Part shown: in pieces, positions 22,468 to 31,377 of the stretch | How the letters are laid out: every line of letters starts with the position of its first letter | Numbering within the stretch: position 1 is the stretch's first letter | Origin: Astrothelium macrocarpum | Lineage: Eukaryota > Ascomycota > Dothideomycetes > Trypetheliales > Trypetheliaceae | Assembly: GCA_021030915.1 (NCBI GenBank) | Contig: JAGEMR010000010.1 | Location: 434,001-498,000, forward strand | Direction of reading: 5' to 3' | Length of the DNA: 64,000 nt | Translations under genes and position numbers: made by a program | Notes under the pieces: model-generated | What the model was told of the DNA's origin: nothing | Seen by the model: the letters and a program-made list of their open reading frames with translations, nothing else | Databases searched by the model: none

Positions 22468-23230
22468 AATGGACGGTTTGCAAAAGTGATCTTAATTGAA
22501 AGCGAAGGTTGGGTATCTTGAAAAGGGTGTGAGTTGTTTCAAGCGAAATGAAAATGTCAGGCGTGGCACTGTTTGAGGGCAGGGCTGCGACCGGGCCGTC
22601 GGCCTGCCGTACGGCCTCTCCAGTTGAGCGCAAGGACAGTGGCAGCGAGTGCTGAAGACCAAAGAAGGCTGACGGAAGCTGACAATGGCGTAGAGCAGGT
22701 AGCGAGAGTGGTTGTGGCGGTGGTATTGGGATTGGGAGAGGTCGTATGGGTCAGGTGGTAGGTAGTCACTTGGCGCCAAAGACAATGGAAAAGAGAGGCT
22801 GCACCCCGGCGCGTACTGCAGAGCGGGCAGGGTCCAACTCAGGGTGGGGCGAGACGCAGACAGCTGAGCGTCAGGCCACGGCAAACACACGAAAATAAGA
22901 TTGACAGCGTGTCGCGATTGTAGTGGTGGTACTCGAAAGCTACCTTATGGAATCTTCGCCATGGCTCAGGAGAAGATAGGCAGTACGAGCAGAACAGTGG
23001 ATGGACGGAACTGGCCCGTTTCACATCATGCGCTAGCACACCAGATTTTCATCCACTCAAAACACCGACCCTATCCCACACCAGACATGCGCTTCGATTC
23101 CAGAATATGGGTACAATGCTGCGTGCTATCCTATTCCATCGCGCCTTTCACTGGCGCAGCATACGCCAATCCCGCCGTCTCACTGTCGATGCCCATAAAA
23201 CTCCTCAACGCCGGACCACCACTCGATTAC
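22468..23230. other. Intergenic, CLA4 upstream / alpha-actinin downstream
   Basis: 763 bp. Contains the CLA4 promoter and 5' leader (pyrimidine-rich on the minus strand) and the 3' end of the alpha-actinin gene. I see no gene. Confidence 0.5.
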
Positions 23231-25427
23231 TCAATGTCCATTTCGGCCCCCGTTAGTCATATCTCGCCGATCCATATAATTCTCCATGAACCTGACATAA
23301 TCGTATTTGGCTAGCTCACGATCGTCCTGCAAATCCGGGCCCTTGTGTGCCGGCATGCTTTTCACCAAGTCTTCAATCAATTCGTCGGGAATTAGCGAGT
23401 GACGCAGGTCAAGCTCGGTGACATAGGGCTTGTGGCATTTGTTAGTAGGTATGTTCCCATCCTTCCACTTCGTTGGCATTGATACGCACCTTTCCATCTG
23501 CCACCTCTCGAAAACTTTGAAAAACTTGTTCTGCAGTGTTTTGATCCTCTGTCACTGCAACCATAAAGCGGATAAACTGTTCGAATGTGACTGTTGGTCG
23601 GCCACCGCTTGTCTCCATAAACTTCTCTTGCATTTCGTCCTCGTCATAGACTAGGCCCAGACTGGCCAACGCGGCAGAGAATTCCAGTTGTGATAGAGAA
23701 TTGCTCACTTCACGATCAAAGTGTCGGAAGACCGATTCGAATTCCTCCAGTTGGATCGGTGTTAGGTTGGTCATGTTTCGTGCCACCATTTGGTTTTCAA
23801 GAAACGCCAACTTTTTGTTTACGCTCGACTTCACTAATCCTAGCTCGTAATCAAGCTCATCATATGTGTACGTCGTATAGTCATTTTCCTCGATGTTTGC
23901 TTGCGCGCATTGCTCGTCTAATTCTGCCATGCGCTCCAGATATTGGTCCAATGGTGCCAAATGTTCGTTCAGTTTCTTTGTATGACGTAGCTGATCTTCC
24001 ACCTCGCCTTCAAGCCCTGAAATAGAGGTTGATATGGTATGGAGAGTAAAAGCGAAGTCGTTTGCTCTCTCAGCAAATGATCGACGCAAGCCATTCTTTA
24101 TGTCGCGAATCTTTTCGTTGATGACCTGGCTTCTTTCTCGCTCTGCCTTCATTAGCTCTTCCCAAGCCTGGTCCAGCGCCTCCAAACTTAGTTCTCGTGG
24201 AGGCTCATACGGCCTCAGTCGGTATGTGCTGAGTTTCGTTTTGATGTTTCCCAGTAAACCCACGAGATCGCTTTTCTCTGCTACCCATTTCCGTTTCTGA
24301 TTTCTTTTGTACTTTGTAAATGCATTAGACTGCTCCTTGGCATCAGCATATGTGCCTTGAAACTCAGAAGTCTCCCATTCACGCCTCTGCTCCGCAATTT
24401 GTCTCAGCAGCTCTTTCATACGACGCTCGAACGAGTTTTGCATTTCCCATGCACCCTGCATGTTTGATACAAACTTCTCCACTCGCCGACCAGCATTTTC
24501 AACTCGCTCCATTTGTGAAAAGGCATGAAACCAGTATGCAATGTAGGTCATGAGTGATCGTTCGTCGGGCTTTGCTACATCGCAGACATCCTCTACATCC
24601 AGCAGGTCTGGGATGCCAATCTCTTTGGATGCAATGTCAAATGCTAGCTGCATGTTACCCTTGTGGTCATTTTTATCCAACTTGTCATAATCGATAAGGT
24701 CGGGTCGATGAATGTCCAACAGAGCGCAACTGTGAAAAAAATTGATTAGCTCAAGAACGTCTTGGATGACAGATTGCGAAAATCAACACCCACAAAGCCA
24801 GTCCATCGTTCCAGCTCGCACTAAAATCTCTCACTTCGACCTCCTCATAACATGCCGTCTTCCTCTGACACCAGAGCAAAAGGCCTTCTTTCGCACTTAG
24901 ACCCTCCTCATTGATGTCGCTGATTGTGAACCTCAAGATCAAAAGCCAGACGAGGCCGAGTATGATCTTACGATTACCGTCCACTACATCCTCCGCACCA
25001 ATGTTGTGTAACTGAATGGCTCGCTGAATTTTGATGAAGTCGAGTGCTTTATTAACGTTCTCGAATCGCTGGACTCGGAGTTTGGGAGAAGCGGCGTATT
25101 TTCCGAGTGATGTTTGGGAGAGGATTTCAATGAGGTGGATGAGAATTACCTAAAAAAGCACAGATTTAGTAAGAGCCCTTGAATGATAAAAGACCAGAAG
25201 ATGACTGGAAAAAGACCATGCCCGGCGGATGTGTTTGAAGAGGAATACTGACTCCATCGGAAAGGTCTTTGGTTAAATCTTTAATTTCGAGGTCGCGAAC
25301 TTTGATTTTGTTATTGAGCCTGAGCGTACATTAGCAGCTATGACAGTGTGCTTGCAGAATGGCTTCATTACCATTTCGTAAAAGTCTTCTCCTGCACATG
25401 GATCCACTTCTGTTCGAAGAGCGCCAT
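23231..25427 (-). CDS. Alpha-actinin (actin cross-linker)
   Basis: Five exons: 25427-25372, 25319-25253, 25149-24794, 24729-23490 and 23428-23231, 638 aa. Fungal alpha-actinin bundles actin at the cytokinetic ring and septum. The first 240 residues form two calponin-homology domains: QEKTFTKWLNNKIKVR, LSDGVILIHLIEILS, LRVQRFENVNKALDFI, NIGAEDVVDGNRKIILGL, then EEGLSAKEGLLLWCQRKT, FSASWNDGLAFCALLDIHRPDLIDY and CDVAKPDERSLMTYIAYWFHAF. A shortened spectrin-like rod of two repeats follows, and an EF-hand region at the C terminus (FESVFRHFDREVSNSLSQLEF; PTVTFEQFIRFMV). The loop residues look only partly suited to calcium, as is common in fungal copies. The junction around SDG/VILIHL requires a GTCAGT donor. 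Start at 25427 (MALFEQKWIHVQEKTF) matches family length. Confidence 0.93.
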
Positions 25428-25953
25428 GATGAGGATAAAGGCATTACCAGATATAAGTTAATGCAACCTGCCCAAGTCTCTCATGCAGTTAACCAAGTGA
25501 AATGGCAAAACAGCAAAGCTCGAGAATGCGCGATACAGACAAAGAACTAGGGGCAATGAGTAGAAACGTATGGGGAGTTCTTTGTGAAGCTTCTTGCTGT
25601 ACAATGCTTGGAGGGGAAGCGCTGATCCCTGTCCAAAGTAAACACGGCAACCAGCTCCGCCGCTAAATGAGCAGGGAGTCCCCTGAAAATCTCCCCCTTC
25701 TCTAGAAATGGCTTAGACTAAACCCTCCTTGCCCCTCGGCTTTTCCAAGACAGGCCACGCAAATATCTACCTAAGCCCGATTATGATAATTCTCCATAGC
25801 CAGAGCAAATTTCACAGCCAATTGGGCAGCCAACAATATCAATTTACGCTCGTGCACGTATTTTCTATAATATCGATCATATTCAATCCCAACCTACACA
25901 AAGTGGAGAGCTATCCCTAAGTATAACATTTCAGCCAGAATGTACTTGACTAA
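25428..25953. other. Intergenic, alpha-actinin upstream / cupin downstream
   Basis: 526 bp. Promoter of alpha-actinin and 3' region of the cupin gene; no further coding signal. Confidence 0.5.
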
Positions 25954-26582
25954 TCAAGGAATTGGCAATGTCGCATAGGCGGCCATAGCCTTCTTGTTGA
26001 CTTCTGGTGTCATCGATCCCGCCTCCGCCGACAACACGGCGAGTAACTTGAAATAGTTGATGTAGAAAGCAGGCGTAAAGGTATTGAAGAATCTTGCCTC
26101 CTCCCCTGTCGGATTGCTAAAAGTGTGTGGAGACCTGATAGGCACAGTTACATAGCCCCCTTCTTCAGCATCGATCGTCTTTTCCGTAGAATTAGATGGG
26201 GTCACGGGGATGTGAAAGCGAACGGTGCCTTTGGTAACGAGGAAGGTCTCATCATGCATTTCGTGCCAGTGGGGCGGAGGACCGGCTTGGTGGGGCAGCA
26301 GAATCAGTTCAGCAGCACCGAGGCGGTTGTCTTTGAAAAGTTAGGACGAAGAAAGTCTTTGATAAACATCTATCAAGGACTATAGTATTGAATTTTGGGA
26401 AAAGACTCGATGATGCCGAGGAATTCCTTAGTAAAATCATGGAGTATGAATTTACCTGTGTTTGAACCATCCTCCATGACCCGCAATTTTGGGCCCCCAA
26501 GATCAATTATCTCTCCTGCTTTTGCCGGCACAAAATTGAGGGGAACATCGGGAATCGGAAGATGAACTTTGTCTTGGGACAT
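25954..26582 (-). CDS. Small cupin-domain protein
   Basis: Two exons: 26582-26456 and 26330-25954, 167 aa. It is a single-domain cupin of the type often annotated as quercetin 2,3-dioxygenase-like. The metal-binding pattern is visible as PPPHWHEMHDETFLVTKG (His, His and Glu of cupin motif 1), followed by motif 2 near IRSPHTFSNPTGE (His). The substrate cannot be deduced; many such proteins act on small phenolics, polyketides or sugars, and some are non-catalytic. Without removal of the 125-nt intron the frame stops 27 codons after the donor. The gene lies head-on to a transposon inserted about 420 bp upstream of its start, which may have changed its promoter. Confidence 0.8.
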
Positions 26583-27003
26583 TTTGAAGGAAATTCAAGG
26601 AATGGTGAACGGATATGGAATGCTTGAATAGAAAAGAATATCCTATGATTTCATTAAAACGTCAACCTTTTATAGTGAAGTTGTGTCTATTTACTTCGCA
26701 AGCCTTGCCGAAAGACGCAAAATTGAACCATCTAAGACGGGTTCTACATGATTCATTGGTAAACAACAGCCTACTAAACTTGTCGCTCACCATCTCGCAC
26801 TCGATGCGACGAAAGGATTCGGTTGGATCAGCACGTTTAGCGATTAACTTTCCTCTTTCTATCTAGATCGGTGAGTCCATCAGGGTTCGCCCCAAAGGCG
26901 AGTTCGTCGGGTACTGCGGGAGGAGGTGAATGTAAGCCCAAGTCAGACATTAGCACTATCGGAGATCGGAAACCGACCTCCGTTACACGAGGTGCTTCCT
27001 TAG
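26583..27003. other. Intergenic with GC-rich hairpins beside the transposon
   Basis: 421 bp between the cupin start and the left transposon end. The last 130 bp (26871-27003) are more GC-rich than the DNA before them and contain two hairpin-like inverted repeats: TCGCC/GGCGA around 26888-26902, and 10-bp arms with one mismatch and a 3-base loop at 26960-26982. No coding signal. Confidence 0.5.
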
Positions 27004-27005
27004 TA

Positions 27006-27114
27006 CCCTCTTCGTGGGACTAAGAAGTGTCGCATTTTGACACACGGGCCACACAACACCACCAAATCAGCCAGCTACGCAGACCGAATTCGCTTTCATC
27101 TCATTCCAATTTGG
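27006..27114 (+). repeat. Left terminal inverted repeat
   Basis: 109 bp. Pairs with the reverse complement of 28378-28485 with, by my count, about six mismatches and one one-base gap. The differences cluster at two spots, after GTGTCGC and after CAGCC. Unusually long for Tc1/mariner elements, which often have TIRs under 50 bp. Confidence 0.9.
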
Positions 27115-27136
27115 TGTTGCTATTGCTATTGCTAAG

Positions 27137-28348
27137 CTAATATCGGCTCATCTGGCCATTTGCTTTACGAATCTCGTGGAGGCGCTTGGTGTAACTATTG
27201 TACATGCGCTGAATTTGCTTTTGATCCATTTGCTCATTCCATATCTGCTCAAAACGAGCCATTGCTTCTTCCTTTGAATCACAACGCTGCTCATGAAATA
27301 GCTTCTTCACTGGACGTGCTAATGATTCCATTATTGACATATCAGGCGAACTGCCTGGCAGTGTCAGCAATTCAATTCCATGCTGCTTAGCCCATTTGAT
27401 GGTTGTTTGACTTTTGTGAGCGGAATCAGCATCTTGACACAGAATTCCACCACTATGCAAATGCTGCTCAAGCTGTGGAAGCACCACTTCCGTGTACATC
27501 TGGCTGTTCATTTTGCCAACCTTATTTGACACTTCATATGGAATGAAAAGCCTCCAATTATAGCTGATTACCACAAAGATATGAAATTGCTTCATATACT
27601 CAGATCCTGTTTGCTTCTTATCCTTTTTAGTAATTGGCTTGCGATGTACATTATAAGGAGCATAACGAGCAGCTGAACCTTGTGGTCGTTTGATGTATTT
27701 GGTTCCTTCATATTTCAATACGAAATGGAATTCATCATAGAAAGCCACACACCTCCAATGTATTGAGCGAGGTCGTATCTCAAGATAGATATCAATCCAT
27801 TCAAGACGAGCATTCGCCTGATCCTCCGTGAACAGCTTCTCTTCTTCACATTTGTATGTTCCAATCATTTCATCTCGTTTGCATGCTCTTCGAATGCTTT
27901 GAGCATTGATTGTACGTTTGCCTTCTGGCTTGAAATGATGTGTATCTTGCAGCTGTACGCCAGCCTCAATAGCAATTGTGGACCAAGATTGTGATCGCTC
28001 TTCAAGTGTTACTTTTGGATCTTCAAGATAGTGTCTAACAGCAGCGCTATCATCACGCCAAAAGACACGCTTACAGCCACGTAAATCGATGGAATCTGGC
28101 TGATGTTGAAGCTGACGAGGTTGCTTTGATGCTAAGATTCGCTGCTGTGATCGCGGAGATACACCAAAAGCACGCTCAACCACTTGTTGATTGATGCGAA
28201 AGCCCAATTCTTGGCTAAGTACTCTGGCGGCAAGAACAGCAGCTCTGGAAGGTGTTTGAATGTGTTCATTTTCGTTTGTGTGGCGGATTTCTGGCGGTGG
28301 CGTGAAATATCGAGCACGAGAGCGTGTAAATCTGACCTCACGAGACAT
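27137..28348 (-). CDS. Tc1/mariner transposase (DD34E)
   Basis: 403 aa, uninterrupted. It cuts and pastes the element by acting on the flanking terminal repeats. Catalytic residues of the DDE domain are visible: Asp in CVAFYDEFHF (about 205), Asp in GGILCQDADSAHKS (about 306) and Glu in SPDMSIMESLARPVKK (about 341), with 34 residues between the last two. The segment GSSPDMSIME corresponds to the usual SPDLNPIE box. The N-terminal 120 residues are basic and should hold the helix-turn-helix DNA-binding region. The start at 28348 (MSREVRFTRSR) is the first ATG; the frame continues upstream into the right TIR but begins there with a non-ATG codon. No stop or frameshift is seen, so it may be functional. 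Confidence 0.93.
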   Translation of the reverse strand: MSREVRFTRSRARYFTPPPEIRHTNENEHIQTPSRAAVLAARVLSQELGFRINQQVVERAFGVSPRSQQRILASKQPRQLQHQPDSIDLRGCKRVFWRDDSAAVRHYLEDPKVTLEERSQSWSTIAIEAGVQLQDTHHFKPEGKRTINAQSIRRACKRDEMIGTYKCEEEKLFTEDQANARLEWIDIYLEIRPRSIHWRCVAFYDEFHFVLKYEGTKYIKRPQGSAARYAPYNVHRKPITKKDKKQTGSEYMKQFHIFVVISYNWRLFIPYEVSNKVGKMNSQMYTEVVLPQLEQHLHSGGILCQDADSAHKSQTTIKWAKQHGIELLTLPGSSPDMSIMESLARPVKKLFHEQRCDSKEEAMARFEQIWNEQMDQKQIQRMYNSYTKRLHEIRKANGQMSRY

Positions 28349-28377
28349 ATTGAAACAGGTGGCAGCAAAAAAAAAAC

Positions 28378-28485
28378 CCAAATTGGAATGAGATGAAAGC
28401 GAATTCGGGTTGCGTGGCTGGCTGATTTGGTGGTGTTGTGTGGCCCGTGTGTCAGAGAGCGACACTTCTTAGTCCCACGAAGAGG
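28378..28485 (-). repeat. Right terminal inverted repeat
   Basis: 108 bp, the inverted partner of 27006-27114. The transposase frame remains open into this repeat without an ATG, so the repeat also serves as the transposase leader. Confidence 0.9.
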
Positions 28486-28793
28486 TACCTTAAGTAACGC
28501 AAGTCGTCGAACGCACAGCGTAAGACTTCGATAGAAAGAAGTCAGCGACCCAGCCAAAGGTCTTTTAACTAATGCTTATGGATACTCGGCCTTTCCAAAC
28601 TCCGCTATCTTTGCCGCGTTGTCCGGTGGCCGCTCACAATATCTTTTTGCTTCTCCAGCAAAATTACCCAGTGCAAAGGAGATCACGTTGATGCTATTGA
28701 TTTTGGTATTCAACAGAGTATCTACGCATATATGTTAAACATCAATACATAAATCAAACACCTGTTGTTATAATTTGTCATTCCTCCTTGTTT

Positions 28794-30625
28794 TCAAGGC
28801 TGCAAATTCCTTCTCCGCTCTCCATGCAAAGACGCTCTTGCTTGAGAACAGCAGATCAAACTCCTCCAAATTGCGGTTCGCGGTTTCTGTTTCAAATCAA
28901 TTGCATGCACAACAACAAGGTCTACGAACGTACCAATATAAAATGCCCAAATAATGGGAAGCATGGCAAAATTTATCAGAGCAAAGATGATGAAGACCCA
29001 GAAGCCAACGGCTGTAATCAAGTATGGCACAATCTCGTTGATTGTCCCGCCGGCAAGGGAGAATGCCACAGTTGCAAGGGCGGCTCCCTTTGCTCGAGTC
29101 TCGAGGCCAAAAATCTCCGTTGGATACACCCAGCAAGTGGTGAGCCAAGTGCTACCGTACGCAAAGGTATAGAGGTAAAGGATCGTGGCAACAACAGCGC
29201 CATATTGCTGTGTCTTTCCAGGATCCACTGCCTTGCTTCTGGTTACCTCGTGAGCAAGTATACCTCCTATGACCAAGAGGATTCCCATGGTTGAAGAGCC
29301 AGTCAGCATCATTTTGCGCCGCCCGAAATGATCTGCCAGATAGATCGCTGCAGCAAGGCTTGCTGTATATGAGATGAAATTGCCTCCAGCGAGGAGGGCA
29401 GATTTGTTAGCACTGTATCCGGCTAGGGCAAAGATCTCTGGAGAATAGGCTGCAATGAAATCAATCCCAGTTAATTTTTGCAAGACTTGTATCCCTCCAG
29501 CCAGCAAGATTCTACGCCTGGTATGTAAGGCATCCTTCTTGAGCAACATGCTCCAATAACCTTGAGCTGAGGATGTTGCTTCGAGACGAATTGCATCAAG
29601 GATTCCTGCCATCTCTTGTTTGATTTTCTCTGGCTCTGGCTTGATTCTGCATTGTGTAAGGATTTCCTGCGCTTCATCGAGCTTTCCTTGTTTGGCCAAA
29701 TGTCGCGGGGACTCTGGATAAAACGGAATAGCAACCATGAGGAATAAAATGAAGATAGCTTGAAACCCCAAAGGGAAGCGCCAAGCAAAAGCCTCGCTTT
29801 GTGTTTTAGTACAGCCGTATTCCATCCAGTAGACTAGAGTCGAGGCACTCAGCGCAAGTGTGAACTCTACAGCAACAAAAGCTCCCCGCATAGTCGCATC
29901 GGCCAATTCAGAAGTCCAGATAGGAACAATTGTGTTGAGGTGCCCGCAGCCAATGCCTCCAATGACACGAGCAAATGTCATCCAGGTAATGTTCTGAGCC
30001 GAAGCTTGCAGCGCTGCTCCCAATAGAGCCCATATGCAACCAAGCTGAATAGTCTTGAGACGGCCGATGCTATCTGCATACGAACCAACCATCAATGCAC
30101 CTACATCAAAGTTAGCTTGGGTTCATTGGTAAGAAACGAAGATTAGAGCAAAGGCCTCACCAATAGCAAAGCCACCGAACCATACACTAACAATTCCACC
30201 TACAGCAGCAGAGTCGCGGTCAGATCCGGAAGCTGCACCCATCAGACGGAGATAGTTTTTGTTAGTATTCACTTGACTCATCACCTAGATTAGTACTGTC
30301 AGAGTAACGTTTCGTCTTCTTCCAATCTGGATAATTTTTTTACGCACGGAAGCATCGTAGCCAAAGAACATGATCGCACAACCAGCGATTGCCAGAACAG
30401 CAAACATCATTGCCCTCCCTTCCAACTTTAGACATCTTGGACGGTAATAACCTCCGGGTATGAACTGCGATATTCTCGATTCCGCTATCTACTGTTTAGA
30501 TCATATTTTCCTGAAATGCACTTGGCGTGATAATGCAAGATGCACTTACGATGGAAGATGTCCGGGTTTTCATTGGTATTTGCTGCTTCTAGATATTCTG
30601 TAGAATGTTTAGCTTTCCCCATCAT
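28794..30625 (-). CDS. MFS sugar transporter (hexose/pentose type)
   Basis: Four exons: 30625-30550, 30484-30348, 30284-30161 and 30100-28794, 547 aa. A plasma-membrane major facilitator of the sugar porter family, with twelve hydrophobic segments. Signatures: FFGYDASVMSQV in the first helix, GSYADSIGRLKT after helix 2, PESPRHLAKQGKLDEAQ before the central loop, LQKLTGIDFIAAYSPEIF in helix 7, DHFGRRKMM and YPTEIFGLETRAKG. Substrate is not predictable; the close family includes lactose, hexose and general alpha-glucoside carriers. The first intron needs the acceptor at GATAG to keep frame into ESRISQFIPGGYYRPRCLKLEGRA. I see no damage, so the gene looks intact despite the neighbouring transposon. 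Confidence 0.88.
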
Positions 30626-31377
30626 TCGTGGCTTGAAAACTCCAGCTAATCTTTAATTATTAGTAAATCCTTAATCCTCCATCCAGTATTGGCGTTTGCG
30701 TTTAATTTCGTATGTATTGCGGGTGTTGATGTTGAAAGTTTTGACAGAAATCGTCGTGCATATGAATGCAGCAAAGGACCAATGGCAAGTATCCTAGTCG
30801 TATTGCTCGGTCTGGGGTACAGATGCTCATGTGCCTAGTGCCATCTGTCTATTGCCGATGCCAATGTAGTGTAGATCTCGCGTCAACAACGGCCGAGTCT
30901 AATAGGAGGAGAAGGTTTTCCGGGTCTAAAATTTTTAGTTTCAAGTTCGCTGCTAGCTGCACATTTGAAGGGTAGCCGTAGTCGTGGCGAGTTGAAAAAA
31001 ACGTACAATCGTGAAAATGTACGCAGGGAATATAACAGCCAAGTCCAGGTCAACAATACCTGTCACAATGTTGCTGAAGTAGATGGTATAGTCGAATTCT
31101 GATTCTCAATTCATATAGATGCATCCGCGCATCTACTCCAACAATATCTACATAGACAAAGAACTGCAGCCAATGCTACCCGGCCGCAAGAGACGTAAAT
31201 ACGTACAACAATTGGTATCCCATTCGTCTTCCGGAAAGGCTTCCTTGACGCCGGAACCCATCATTCCGAAAGCCGGTTTAAACACGTAAAAGCAGAAATC
31301 AAACCCATCCGTCACCATCAACAAAAGGAAAATGGTATCACGATAATCGGAGACATGAAGTCAAGGAAATACTCTCG
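30626..31377. other. Intergenic, transporter upstream / RFX downstream
   Basis: 752 bp. Holds the promoter of the sugar transporter and the 3' region of the RFX gene; no gene seen. A 7-bp inverted repeat (TAGATGC/GCATCTA) lies near 31117-31136. Confidence 0.5.

Larger units (their letters stand above)
27006..28485 (-). mobile_element. Tc1/mariner DNA transposon, apparently intact
   Basis: A 1480-bp element bounded by a TA dinucleotide on each side (27004-27005 and 28486-28487), the expected target-site duplication of this superfamily. The ends are inverted repeats of 109 and 108 bp starting CCCTCTTCGTGGG on the left and, in reverse complement, CCTCTTCGTGGG on the right. A single uninterrupted transposase gene fills the space between them. 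Intact reading frame, clear ends and near-identical TIRs point to a fairly recent insertion. It sits between a cupin gene and a sugar transporter gene without disrupting either coding region. Confidence 0.93.
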
